Shown: positions 1 to 7,800 of the stretch, one piece after another
Layout of the letters: each line of letters opens with the position of its first letter
Numbering within the stretch: the stretch's first letter is position 1
DNA from: an uncultured Collinsella sp.
GTDB lineage: Bacteria; Actinomycetota; Coriobacteriia; Coriobacteriales; Coriobacteriaceae
Assembly: GCA_900547765.1 (NCBI GenBank)
Contig: URIA01000019.1
Span: 1 to 36,082 of the forward strand
Length of the DNA: 36,082 bases
Direction of reading: 5' to 3'
Notes under the pieces: generated by a model
Told to the model about the DNA's origin: nothing
The model's input: the letters and a program-made list of their open reading frames with translations, nothing else
Database searches by the model: none
Translations under genes and position numbers: made by a program

Positions 1-408
1 CGCCAGGTCGCCGTAGACCTCGTCGGTGGAGACGTGGTGGTAGCGGACGCCGTGCCTCCTCACGGCCTCCAGCAGGCGGAAGGTGCCCTCCACGTTAGTG
101 CGCAGGAACGGCTCGGGTTCGGCGATGGAGTTGTCGTTGTGGGACTCGGCGGCGTAGTGGACGATCGCGTCGTGGCCCGGCACCAGCTTGTCGAGCAGCT
201 CCGCGTCGCAGATGTCGCCCACCACGAGCTCCACGCGGTCGGCGGGCAGCCCGGCGATGTTCTCGGGGTTGCCGGCGTAGGTCAGCTTGTCCAGGACGGT
301 CACGTGGACGTCGGGATGGTTGTTCACGATGTAGTGCACGAAGTTGCTGCCGATGAAGCCGCAGCCGCCCGTGACGATGATGTTTTTAGGTTCAAAAATC
401 TCAGACAT
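1..408 (-). CDS. rfbB: dTDP-glucose 4,6-dehydratase, N-terminal part (runs off window)
   Basis: The first 136 residues of RfbB (RmlB) are present; the gene continues past the left edge. The enzyme converts dTDP-glucose to dTDP-4-keto-6-deoxyglucose, the second step to dTDP-rhamnose. The protein starts MSEIFEPKNIIVTGG, carries the NAD-binding Rossmann motif GGCGFIGSN near residues 14-22, an HYAAESHNDNS stretch, and the HVSTDEVYGDL segment with the catalytic Thr-Asp-Glu near residues 129-131. The Tyr-x-x-x-Lys pair lies outside the window. The ATG at 408 is preceded by GGAG about 9 nt upstream and lies 12 bp after rfbA, so the two are co-transcribed as the distal end of the polysaccharide operon. 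Family assignment is secure. Confidence 0.95.
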   Translation of the reverse strand, partial: MSEIFEPKNIIVTGGCGFIGSNFVHYIVNNHPDVHVTVLDKLTYAGNPENIAGLPADRVELVVGDICDAELLDKLVPGHDAIVHYAAESHNDNSIAEPEPFLRTNVEGTFRLLEAVRRHGVRYHHVSTDEVYGDLA

Positions 409-420
409 GAGGGGTTTCTC

Positions 421-1320
421 CTAGTACTCGCGCGGGCTGTTGACGATCTCGCCGGCGGCGACCTTCTTGAGGTGCTGGCCGTAGACCGACTTGCCGTAGG
501 CCTTCGCGGCCTCCTCAAGCTCCGCGGTGTCGATCCAGCCGTTCTCCCAGGCGATCTCCTCGGGGACCGAGACCGGCAGGTCCTGGGAGTGCTCCACGGC
601 GCGGACGAACTCCGCGGCCTCGTGCAGGCTCTCCATGGTGCCGGTGTCCAGCCACGCGTAGCCGCGGCCGAGGGTCACGACGGAGAGCGTCCCCTCCTCC
701 AGGTACATCTGGTTGAGCGTGGTGATCTCCAGCTCGCCGCGCGCGGAGGGCCTCACCTCGTGCGCCTTGGCGGCCACGTCGCCCGGGTAGAAGTACAGGC
801 CGGTGACGGCGTAGGAGCTCTTGGGCTCGGCGGGCTTCTCCTCGATGGAGACGGCACGGCCCTGCCCATCGAACTCCACGACGCCGAAGCGCTCGGGGTC
901 GTCCACGTGGTAGCCGAAGACCGTGGCGCGGCCCGACTCGGCGTTCTGGACGGCGCGCGTCAGGTGGCGCGACAGGCCGTTGCCGTAGAAGATGTTGTCG
1001 CCGAGCACGAGGGCGCACGGCTCGCCGGCGATGAAATCCTCGCCGATGGTGAAGGCCTGGGCCAGGCCGTCCGGGCTCGGCTGCTCGGCGTAGGACAGGT
1101 TCACGCCGTAGCGCGAGCCGTCACCGAGCAGGCGCTCGAAGTTGGGGAGGTCCGTCGGCGTGGAGATGACCAGGATGTCCCGGATGCCCGCCAGCATGAG
1201 GGTGGACAGCGGGTAGTAGATCATGGGCTTGTCGTAGACCGGCAGCAGCTGCTTGGAGGTCACGAGAGTGAGCGGGTACAGTCGCGTGCCGGACCCGCCC
1301 GCGAGGATGATGCCTTTCAT
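421..1320 (-). CDS. rfbA: glucose-1-phosphate thymidylyltransferase
   Basis: 299 residues, the normal length for RfbA/RmlA. It makes dTDP-glucose from glucose-1-phosphate and dTTP, the first step of dTDP-rhamnose synthesis in the cytoplasm. It begins MKGIILAGGSGTRLYPLT, the nucleotide-binding signature, followed by SKQLLPVYDKPMIYYPLS and the metal-binding region LVLGDNIFYG near residue 105. The ATG at 1320 has AGAGGAC upstream. It is followed by rfbB after 12 bp. rfbC and rfbD are not in the window and may lie beyond the left edge. The gene is GC-rich, unlike the acyltransferase on its other side, and is separated from it by 340 bp, so it may be an older part of the locus. Confidence 0.97.
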   Translation of the reverse strand: MKGIILAGGSGTRLYPLTLVTSKQLLPVYDKPMIYYPLSTLMLAGIRDILVISTPTDLPNFERLLGDGSRYGVNLSYAEQPSPDGLAQAFTIGEDFIAGEPCALVLGDNIFYGNGLSRHLTRAVQNAESGRATVFGYHVDDPERFGVVEFDGQGRAVSIEEKPAEPKSSYAVTGLYFYPGDVAAKAHEVRPSARGELEITTLNQMYLEEGTLSVVTLGRGYAWLDTGTMESLHEAAEFVRAVEHSQDLPVSVPEEIAWENGWIDTAELEEAAKAYGKSVYGQHLKKVAAGEIVNSPREY

Positions 1321-1442
1321 TTAATCTGTCCTCTACAATCGAATGCGCTTTAGATCGAGTGATAAATAAGACTTGGGTATCCTATTTTGCTAAACCCCCT
1401 CATTCTTAACGAAATAGGCAAGGTAATGACTGCGGAATATGG

Positions 1443-1628
1443 CTACCTGAATTGCCCCTTCCATTTTTCAATGCTCGACCAAGGGAGATTGATTCCGGTT
1501 ATTTCAGGTTGGTTAATCCAATCAGCCATTTTGAGTAAAAAGTCATCTTCTCGTTCGAAAACAGGAAGTCCGGTATCTTCACCGATGATCGCGTGCCAAA
1601 TGTTGGTAATGGACTCACTTTGCTTCAA
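1443..1628 (-). pseudogene. possible gene remnant or small ORF, unknown
   Basis: The 340 bp between rfbA and the acyltransferase hold no clear complete gene. On the coding strand of the operon an open frame of about 71 codons (1443-1655) ends in ADWINQPEITGINLPWSS and EKWKGQFR before TAG. Only a TTG start at 1628 is available and I see no ribosome binding site. The stretch is AT-rich like the acyltransferase and reads like a protein C-terminus, so it could be the tail of a lost glycan gene. I do not recognise the family. The rest of the gap has a weak inverted repeat (CCTATTT/AAATAGG, 1381-1418) and nothing else I can name. Confidence 0.25.
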
Positions 1629-1660
1629 CGCTATGAAAAGCGCCAGTATCGAAAATCAAT

Positions 1661-2617
1661 TTATAATCCCACAATGATGTGAATTCGTTCGGGCAAATAA
1701 CGACCGCAAAGTGATACAAGCGAATAAGATCCGGCAAGAGTTAGCGCCCAAACAGCAAATGTCGAAACACCAAGTGGAATGACGAATAATCCAAGCAGTT
1801 TCCAAACGGCCTTGAGAACAAGTATATGGCAGAGGTAGATTCCAAAAGAGGCGTTCCCAAGGTCAACAAGCAAAGTAGAAGATAATCGCGACTTGAATGA
1901 TCCCGGAACCGCCATAAGAAGCGCGATCACAGCTAAAGAGGTCGCGGCAGAACCGAGCTTAAGCTGAGTTGTGGCCATATTGAAATCGCCAGTCAAATAC
2001 CACCAGAAGCCTGCGACCTCCTGAATTATTAAAAATATAAAGAGCACTGCAACAAGCTGAGTGGTTCGTCCTTCAATGAGCGCAGCCCAACGCCTCCAGT
2101 CGAGACCGAAAACATAAAAGATGAGCCACATGGGGCAGAAAACCTGTATTAGAGGCAATGCGATACCGGCAACGGCAGCGAGCTCCCTTAGAAGCAAGCA
2201 AGCCGGTGTCACACAATAGACAAAGAACCTATACCGTGAAAGGAGCCTGAACAGTACCGGAGTAAGCAGCACAAGCTGTGAATAGACCAATAGATAGTAC
2301 ATCTGAGCCGATACGGAGCCCACGGCGAACGCCAGAAACCCAGACGCCCATGAAGGGCGGGGAAACGCCGCAAGATAGATAACGCTCCAGAACGCATAAG
2401 GTCCGGCAACCTTGCTAATGCGGCGTCGAAGACCCCCCCCCGCATTAAATTTGCGCTCGTCGGTAAGAACACCGGATAAAAACAAGAACAACGCAACAGA
2501 AAAGTTGAGGAATGGGCGAATGGCGACCGACGCGGCACATTGAGGAAGACAGTGGATAAGCACCACTGCGGAAATCGCAAGCCCACGAAGAGCTTGAAGG
2601 TAGCGATCCTTGGCCAT
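1661..2617 (-). CDS. membrane acyltransferase (acyltransferase 3 family), G9 tract in coding sequence
   Basis: 318 residues, mostly hydrophobic, with about ten membrane segments. The N-terminus RYLQALRGLAISAVVLIHC matches the start of acyltransferase 3 (OafA/WecH-like) proteins, with the conserved Arg and the membrane His. Such proteins move acetyl or other acyl groups onto glycans across the membrane, so it probably O-acylates the repeat unit. The ATG at 2617 directly follows the FrhB-like stop codon, with AAGGAG 7 nt upstream. Codons about 59-61 are a run of nine G (coding strand) encoding Gly-Gly-Gly. The gene is in frame here, and a one-base slip would truncate it. It is AT-richer than rfbA. 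Family call is good; the acyl group and acceptor are unknown. Confidence 0.85.
   Translation of the reverse strand: MAKDRYLQALRGLAISAVVLIHCLPQCAASVAIRPFLNFSVALFLFLSGVLTDERKFNAGGGLRRRISKVAGPYAFWSVIYLAAFPRPSWASGFLAFAVGSVSAQMYYLLVYSQLVLLTPVLFRLLSRYRFFVYCVTPACLLLRELAAVAGIALPLIQVFCPMWLIFYVFGLDWRRWAALIEGRTTQLVAVLFIFLIIQEVAGFWWYLTGDFNMATTQLKLGSAATSLAVIALLMAVPGSFKSRLSSTLLVDLGNASFGIYLCHILVLKAVWKLLGLFVIPLGVSTFAVWALTLAGSYSLVSLCGRYLPERIHIIVGL
2433..2441 (-). repeat. G9 homopolymer tract in acyltransferase gene
   Basis: Nine consecutive C on the plus strand (G on the coding strand) about 175 bp inside the acyltransferase gene. It is the longest homopolymer I noticed in the window. Runs of this length in surface-glycan genes commonly slip during replication and switch the gene on and off. 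The present length keeps the gene in frame. Confidence 0.9.
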
Positions 2618-3835
2618 CTAGGCTCTCCTTCCAACGAGTCTCTTTAGTCGTCGTTTAATACCACCAAGCTTGCCGCGGACACGCTGCCAGAGAGTGGGAC
2701 GGAAATCCCACTTGTCCATGAGATCTGGGATGGAAAGCCCGGCAGACACGTCGTTCAAAAACTCGTCGCGCTTTGGATAAGGCGTGACAGAATGGACGAG
2801 GCTAGGGTTGCCCGCGATTACCCCATCAAGCGTCGCCGGACCGTTTGCAGTAAGCCCAGAAATAGCCTCGAATGCCCGCACGCCCTTCTCGGTATTGCAT
2901 AGGACGGCAGATACGCCCTTGGAGTTGTCGACCTCGGGATGGGTATTCTGGAACCCCCAGAAATCACCGAGCGTGATATCGGCGCCGCTGGAGCGCTTTG
3001 CTGGACATGCCAGACAGGACGAACGAAGGCTCGCATTGGCCAGAAACGCTTTCATGTACCAGTCTTTGCCGAATATCTGGGACTCGGTGTCCCCGGTGTT
3101 GTCTTTCTCCGCTATGTGCTTGTACATAGCGGAGTAAGACAACCATCCGGTTGTCTTACTCCGCATATTGACGTCGCAGACGTCCGACCCGAAGGCCTCA
3201 CCACGGTAGTCGACCCAGCGCGACCAGAGCTCTGGAGACGGAACACCGTGGCAGATGACGTCGACGCCGAGGAAGAGGTCAGAGTCGGCGAGTTTCCCCA
3301 GGTATGAGCGCATGCCAGCCACCTGGCATGCAGTACCGGCAAAGAGCGCCGGCCTGCCTTCACGCAGGGCAGCGCGGACGCCCTCGAAGACGCCGCGGCC
3401 AACCGCGCTCTGAACGTATTTCGAGCGCATAACGGCGCCGAGCGCCGGCCTGTCCTCCACGAGCACGTGACGAAGCTCGCGGCAACCGTCCGTCCACGCG
3501 GCGCCCGCCACAACACCGCCGCGCGAGAGAGCGTCAGCGGCGAGTAGACCGAACACGCCGCCCGACGACGATCTATCGAGCAAGCCGACGTCATGAGCCT
3601 TCGCCCAGAGGGCGAACTCGCACCCGTCCTCCCCAGGGGCGTTGAGCGCCGGGCATACGGCGTCGCACGCCCCGCAGCCTACGCACCCGGAGGCGTCGAC
3701 GGTGGGGTGTAGGAAGCCACAATCATCGGGTTCCATGGAGATGCATGACTTGGGGCAGCGGGCAGCGCACGCGCCGCAGCCGCAGCAACGGTCGCCAAGC
3801 GAGACGACCCTCGGGGATTTCTCGGAATCATTCAT
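2618..3835 (-). CDS. FrhB-like iron-sulfur protein (coenzyme F420 hydrogenase beta-subunit family), copy 1
   Basis: 405 residues. The N-terminus carries two 4Fe-4S ferredoxin motifs, CCGCGACAARCPKSC and CVGCGACDAVCP (residues about 17-61). The body matches the FrhB/FdhB family: SSSGGVFGLLA, GTACQVAGMRSYLG and DVICHGVPSPELW, with later cysteines in SSCLACPAKR. Relatives pass electrons between ferredoxin, flavin and a substrate. In glycan clusters they sit next to pyruvyl transferase-family genes, but their reaction there is not established. The ATG at 3835 has an AGGG site; the gene lies 8 bp after the flippase stop and abuts the acyltransferase. It is GC-rich and contains several strong internal hairpins. 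Family sure, function open. Confidence 0.88.
   Translation of the reverse strand: MNDSEKSPRVVSLGDRCCGCGACAARCPKSCISMEPDDCGFLHPTVDASGCVGCGACDAVCPALNAPGEDGCEFALWAKAHDVGLLDRSSSGGVFGLLAADALSRGGVVAGAAWTDGCRELRHVLVEDRPALGAVMRSKYVQSAVGRGVFEGVRAALREGRPALFAGTACQVAGMRSYLGKLADSDLFLGVDVICHGVPSPELWSRWVDYRGEAFGSDVCDVNMRSKTTGWLSYSAMYKHIAEKDNTGDTESQIFGKDWYMKAFLANASLRSSCLACPAKRSSGADITLGDFWGFQNTHPEVDNSKGVSAVLCNTEKGVRAFEAISGLTANGPATLDGVIAGNPSLVHSVTPYPKRDEFLNDVSAGLSIPDLMDKWDFRPTLWQRVRGKLGGIKRRLKRLVGRRA
2693..2712. repeat. intragenic inverted repeat, 7-bp stem
   Basis: AGTGGGA (2693-2699) and TCCCACT (2706-2712) flank a 6-nt loop near the 3' end of the first FrhB-like gene. It is one of the weaker members of the hairpin set found across this operon. 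Confidence 0.6.
3098..3164. repeat. tandem overlapping perfect inverted repeats inside first FrhB-like gene
   Basis: Two perfect hairpins share bases. Arm 3129-3144 pairs with 3149-3164 (16 bp, loop ATCC). Arm 3107-3117 (CTCCGCTATGT) pairs with 3124-3134 (ACATAGCGGAG; 11 bp, 6-nt loop). They cannot form fully together. In addition 3098-3112 repeats 3150-3164 with one mismatch, so three copies of the same 15-mer are present in alternating orientation. The segment encodes RSKTTGWLSYS, a family-conserved stretch, so it is genuine coding sequence. No U-run follows on the transcript. Confidence 0.92.
3310..3331. repeat. intragenic inverted repeat, 9-bp stem
   Basis: GCATGCCAG (3310-3318) and CTGGCATGC (3323-3331) form a perfect 9-bp stem with loop CCAC, within the codons for the conserved GTACQVAGMRSYLG region of the first FrhB-like protein. 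Confidence 0.85.
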
Positions 3836-3843
3836 GATGGACC

Positions 3844-5349
3844 CTATCTAAGGAACGGGAGACGAGAGACGACCGCGATACGTTCGTCCTTCGTTAGGAC
3901 GGCGAGCCAAAGGGCTATGGCGAAAAGCACGCTGTAAACGGCGCCCCACTCGAGGAACGCGGGCCATCCGTTGACGGGCAGGACCGCCGTGCCAGCGAGG
4001 CAGGCGACGGTGACGGCAGCCCAGGCGAGCAGCACCGGCAGGTTCCGCTTCCAGAAAAAGAGCATGTCGAGACCGACCCGCTTCTGGTAGTACCAGTTCA
4101 TCCACAGTCCGTTGCCGAGCACGATGCTGACGACATAGGCGATCGCGGGGGCCCACGGCCCCAGCGCCGGGGCGGCCGCGGCGGTGAAGGCAACGTTCCC
4201 GACCGCCATCGCAAGGTAGACGAGACTCCTGGCGTGGTGCATGTTCTTGGCCCTCTGGATCTCGATGCCGACGTTCTGACAGAGGGGCACCATGACGGGT
4301 AGCGTCATGGCGAGCACGAGCCAGTAGGCCTCGGCGAAGCCCGGGCCCGCCCACCTCGTCACGAAAAACTTCCCGAGAATAGCGAAACCTCCGTACACCC
4401 AGCAAAACAGTACCATCTGGTAGCGGCCCACGCGCGTCATAAGGCGAGTGAGCTCGGCGTTGTCGTCCGAGGTGGCGACGATGCGGTTGACCTTCGGAAT
4501 GAAGACGTTCGACATCGTGGTGGAGAGCGAGTAGAAGACCTGGCGGATGTTCACGGCCACCGCGAACAGAGATACCGCAGTCGCGCCCGAGATGGCCCCC
4601 AGCATGATGTTGGGCACGCTCTGATTGACCATATCGCAGACCTGGTTACCGAAGATCCAGGCACTGAAGGCGGCGATGCCGCGCATGACGCCCCAGTCGG
4701 CGCCCCTGAGCTCGAAGCGCATGCCCAGCACGACGATGGCGTAGCGCGCGTTGAGGGCAAGCAGGACGAGGTTCACCGCGAGCTGTGCTAGGGCAACGCC
4801 CACGGGCCCCATACCGGCGGCCAGCAGGGCCCAGGCGCACAGCGGCGTCGCAAGCGTGGTGACGAGCTGCCTGGTCTGCTGGTAGACGAAGCGCTCGTGC
4901 GCCGTGATGTAGGAATTGAACACGACGGTGAACAACGTCGAGGCGACGTTGAGCGTCATGATGGCGAGCAGCTCCCGGGCGAGCGAGACCTGCGCCTCGG
5001 TGAACCCGGCCGAGAACACCGCGCCGGCGTTTGCGGAGAAGCCCATGCCGAGGGCGACCGCCGCGGCTGTGACGGCGACGTAAAGCGTGAGGTACATGCC
5101 GTTCAGGTGCCGGATGTCGCGCTCGCCGCCGTGCGCCACCGTCTGCGTGTAGAAGCGCACGTAGGCCTCGGAGAAGCCGAAGGACAGAAGCGTCAGCGAG
5201 AAGACAAAGGAGTTCGAGCTCTGGAAGACGCCGTAGTCCGCCTGCCCCACGTAGGACAGTAGCATCGGCGTGTAGACGAGGTTGACGAGGTTCTTTGCGA
5301 GGATGTTGGCGTAGCCGAGGAGGGCGCCCGCCTTACGCTGGCTAGCCAC
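3844..5349 (-). CDS. Wzx-like polysaccharide flippase (MATE/MOP exporter superfamily)
   Basis: 501 residues with about 12-14 hydrophobic segments and no signal peptide. The start is typical for oligosaccharide flippases: GALLGYANILAKNLVNLVYTP, then SYVGQADYGVF. Such proteins move the undecaprenyl-linked repeat unit from the inner to the outer face of the membrane. The start is GTG at 5349, chosen because GGAGG sits 6 nt upstream; it overlaps the end of the pyruvyl transferase gene by 8 bp. The stop is 8 bp before the FrhB-like gene. The gene is GC-rich, in contrast to the AT-richer pyruvyl transferase and polymerase upstream. An internal 8-bp perfect hairpin lies at 4933-4951. Role inferred from family and context. 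Confidence 0.88.
   Translation of the reverse strand: MASQRKAGALLGYANILAKNLVNLVYTPMLLSYVGQADYGVFQSSNSFVFSLTLLSFGFSEAYVRFYTQTVAHGGERDIRHLNGMYLTLYVAVTAAAVALGMGFSANAGAVFSAGFTEAQVSLARELLAIMTLNVASTLFTVVFNSYITAHERFVYQQTRQLVTTLATPLCAWALLAAGMGPVGVALAQLAVNLVLLALNARYAIVVLGMRFELRGADWGVMRGIAAFSAWIFGNQVCDMVNQSVPNIMLGAISGATAVSLFAVAVNIRQVFYSLSTTMSNVFIPKVNRIVATSDDNAELTRLMTRVGRYQMVLFCWVYGGFAILGKFFVTRWAGPGFAEAYWLVLAMTLPVMVPLCQNVGIEIQRAKNMHHARSLVYLAMAVGNVAFTAAAAPALGPWAPAIAYVVSIVLGNGLWMNWYYQKRVGLDMLFFWKRNLPVLLAWAAVTVACLAGTAVLPVNGWPAFLEWGAVYSVLFAIALWLAVLTKDERIAVVSRLPFLR
4933..4951. repeat. intragenic inverted repeat, 8-bp stem
   Basis: CAACGTCG (4933-4940) and CGACGTTG (4944-4951) form a perfect 8-bp stem with a 3-nt loop in the flippase gene. 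Confidence 0.75.
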
Positions 5350-6415
5350 GGGCGGCCTCCGAGGGAATGCTCAATCCACATCTATCGAGGAATTCAACAA
5401 CGATCTTCCTCTGAGCTACCAACCTGTCATACGCCTTTGAATAGTCACTCTCGAGCAGTTCCGAATTACATACGGAAAGAATTGACCGCTCAACGAAAGA
5501 AACACCCAGCTCGCTGGCTAGCGTGTCGAATCGGCTGCTCATGTCTGGACCAGTGGACTCACGAGGGCAATAAATCAGCGGCTTCCCGAACAAGATCGAG
5601 AAAATTGATCCGTGATATGAATCTGTCGCTACAAGCTTTGCGTGACGGACGGCATAGAGGAACTCTGAAGGCCCGAGGGCGTAGTAGCGCGCATCCCCTA
5701 GTAAATCGACCCTCTTGCAGCTAAGTGAATCACAGATTTCGGCAACCCTCTCTTCGTAAGCTGCACTCCCGAGGAAGTACGTCAATACATAATCATTTGG
5801 AAGCCCGCAGTGCGGCTCTTTTTCATACCTTTCCCACCAGGAGCCGTCAAACATCAGTGTTGGGTCAATCAACACCTCGGCCTTTAAGCCGTACAGACTG
5901 TTTATAAGCTCGGCGCTCTTCTGCTCACGAACGGACAGCCTATCAAACCCGTCGAAATAGCCGTGGAACAGCTCACGCTTCTCCTCGGGAATCGTCGGAG
6001 CTGCCAAGCTTGGCGAAAAAGCAATGCGCTTTTCTCTTGGCGAAAACGTGAGAAACATAGTGGAGTTAGCGTCAGGGGAATACGGAGACCAAACTTGGTC
6101 GCTCCCAGCAACGAAAAAGTCATAGGATTTAATGTCACGTGGAGGGTTGGAATCAGATATAACCTCCCGGCTAAAGGAAATGTTACGGGAATTGAAATCC
6201 TCAAACGAACGATGCCTCTGGATGTGGGCAACGGCAAGCCCCTTTGGAATGAGCGAAGCCAAAGACTTGAGCTTGTATTTGGCAGATCTCGAGTCCTTCT
6301 GTCTGAACGTAAGGACATCTGCACCCGAGAGTTTGAGAGTTTCTTGGACAGCAAGGTTCTGGAGCCTCTGCCCATAGTTGTCCCCATGCGTAAATGTGGA
6401 AATGCCTATTTTCAT
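5342..6415 (-). CDS. polysaccharide pyruvyl transferase-family protein, copy 1
   Basis: 357 residues. Family hallmarks (CsaB/WcaK type) are the N-terminal THGDNYGQRLQNLAVQETL, the central YDFFVAGSDQVWSPY, IDPTLMFDG, and the C-terminal ATDSYHGSIFSILFGKPL with the conserved Ser-x-His-Gly. Members transfer pyruvate from phosphoenolpyruvate to sugars as a ketal, though some family proteins may use other donors. The ATG at 6415 has AGG 7 nt upstream and lies 2 bp after the polymerase stop. The gene is AT-richer than the flippase that follows. Direct repeats CTTGGCGAAAA at about 6009 and 6036 flank a small hairpin. The exact substrate is unknown. Confidence 0.85.
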   Translation of the reverse strand: MKIGISTFTHGDNYGQRLQNLAVQETLKLSGADVLTFRQKDSRSAKYKLKSLASLIPKGLAVAHIQRHRSFEDFNSRNISFSREVISDSNPPRDIKSYDFFVAGSDQVWSPYSPDANSTMFLTFSPREKRIAFSPSLAAPTIPEEKRELFHGYFDGFDRLSVREQKSAELINSLYGLKAEVLIDPTLMFDGSWWERYEKEPHCGLPNDYVLTYFLGSAAYEERVAEICDSLSCKRVDLLGDARYYALGPSEFLYAVRHAKLVATDSYHGSIFSILFGKPLIYCPRESTGPDMSSRFDTLASELGVSFVERSILSVCNSELLESDYSKAYDRLVAQRKIVVEFLDRCGLSIPSEAARG

Positions 6416-6417
6416 GT

Positions 6418-7800
6418 TCAAACCTGTTCTTCGTCTCTATCAATAATCAAATAGTCTGCAGCCGAGGAATTCCACGACCAAGCCAGCGCTCCACAGAGCA
6501 GCAGTAGGCACAAGCAGCAGTTCACCCTTGTAAAGCACTGCGTATACAGAAAGGTAATAAGAATTGTTAGCAAAAGGAGCAAACGAACAATCCGGCCATT
6601 AGATCCTTTTTCCTGCTCCATAAACTCACTAACCACGGAGTGGAAAAACGCTACATACGCTGCCGTCTCCCAAACCCCCATGAGAATCAAGAAAGACCCC
6701 ATATCCGCTTGACCAAAGTGGTTAAACGACATGAACCCGGACGCGTAGAAGCTTGAGGCTCCAAGACCCTCTCCGAGACTCCATGTAGCCGGTCTCAAGA
6801 GAGCGAAGCCGATGATAGCAATCCTCTCGTTACTGCCGTCGGCAGCAGTACCGACGGAAGCTGAACTGCCAACCATATCGAACAGACCAAACACTTGCGT
6901 ATCCACGAGGATCTGGAACGCAGGCACCAAGGCGTATGCAATTGTCAGGATAAAATACAAGGCGACAAGCCAAAAGAAGGGACCCGAAACATCCGCTTCT
7001 CCTCTCATGACTGAAATAAGCCAGAACATCACTAAAACGAGAGGAAGGATTATGAAGAGCGCCTTATTATCGTTGAGTGTCGCAAGATAGAAGGACAGGA
7101 CGATAAGGCAGACGTTGTAAGCGATGGCAAGGGATGGCCAGAGAGGACCCCGAAGCCTCCTAATCCAGACGAAGTTGTAGAGCACGACGAATGAAGTGTA
7201 AAGGGCCACCGCATGGACGGACGCATAAGAGAACAGGCCGGAGATATTGTCCTCGAAGTAACTGATGTCGTTCGTTGTCGCAGCGATCATCCCATGGGTA
7301 GAGTACTGGATAAACATGATCGCCATATTGAGAAGCAATATGGCGTTGAAGACCGGAAAACCTGCATCAAAGAGTCCAAGAAGAAAATCCCTCTTGTTAG
7401 TGACCAAAAGAAAGAAGTAAAGCGTATAGACAAACGGGTAGAGGAGCAGCAAAATATTCGCCCTAAACGTTTCCATATTGCCACCCAAGAGGGCACCAGA
7501 CAGCCACCCTGCAACGGTAATCAGCCCAAGTAGTAGCGCTCTACCGCTATATTTCCATCCGGAGAAGAGCGCCCTCACGCAAATCATGCCGGTAATTACC
7601 CAGTTGAGGTATCGCCCCAGACCATAGTACTCAAGGAAGAAAACCTGCGCCAAGATACCTATAACGATCGTCGCATCCGCCAGGTCACCCATGCAAACGG
7701 TTAGAACGCCTTGCTTATTAGGGAGATACCAACGACCTCTTCGACCAGCCCGCTCCTCCGCTTTATTTATAACGAGCCTCGCATGCCTATGATCTTGCAT
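6418..7800 (-). CDS. Wzy-like O-antigen/exopolysaccharide polymerase
   Basis: 460 residues, strongly hydrophobic, about 12 membrane segments, and a large polar loop between residues about 300 and 360. There is no strong sequence motif; the topology, size and position between glycosyltransferases and flippase suggest the polymerase that joins flipped repeat units. The ATG at 7800 was chosen because GGAGGT stands 5 nt upstream; the start overlaps the end of the preceding glycosyltransferase by 14 bp. A conserved-looking GxSLGEGLGAS-type segment lies in the C-terminal half (ATWSLGEGLGASSFYASG), as in some O-antigen ligase/polymerase proteins. Two internal hairpins occur, at 6831-6857 and 7321-7345. 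AT-richer than the rest of the window, so probably acquired. Confidence 0.72.
   Translation of the reverse strand: MQDHRHARLVINKAEERAGRRGRWYLPNKQGVLTVCMGDLADATIVIGILAQVFFLEYYGLGRYLNWVITGMICVRALFSGWKYSGRALLLGLITVAGWLSGALLGGNMETFRANILLLLYPFVYTLYFFLLVTNKRDFLLGLFDAGFPVFNAILLLNMAIMFIQYSTHGMIAATTNDISYFEDNISGLFSYASVHAVALYTSFVVLYNFVWIRRLRGPLWPSLAIAYNVCLIVLSFYLATLNDNKALFIILPLVLVMFWLISVMRGEADVSGPFFWLVALYFILTIAYALVPAFQILVDTQVFGLFDMVGSSASVGTAADGSNERIAIIGFALLRPATWSLGEGLGASSFYASGFMSFNHFGQADMGSFLILMGVWETAAYVAFFHSVVSEFMEQEKGSNGRIVRLLLLLTILITFLYTQCFTRVNCCLCLLLLCGALAWSWNSSAADYLIIDRDEEQV
6831..6857. repeat. overlapping short inverted repeats in wzy-like gene
   Basis: TACTGC (6831-6836) pairs with GCAGTA (6845-6850), while CCGTCGG (6836-6842) pairs with CCGACGG (6851-6857). 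The two are mutually exclusive, which echoes the overlapping geometry seen in the FrhB-like genes. Confidence 0.7.
7321..7345. repeat. intragenic inverted repeat, 10-bp stem
   Basis: CGCCATATTG (7321-7330) and CAATATGGCG (7336-7345) form a perfect 10-bp stem with loop AGAAG inside the polymerase gene. No U-run follows on the transcript, so it is not a terminator. Confidence 0.85.

Noticed and set aside
2209..2634. 141-codon alternative frame in the acyltransferase gene
   Set aside because: It lacks membrane-protein character and is what a slipped G9 tract would read into, not a separate gene.
3107..3164. Reading the FrhB-gene hairpins as intrinsic terminators
   Set aside because: No U-run follows on the transcribed strand, and the essential-looking distal genes of the operon continue downstream.
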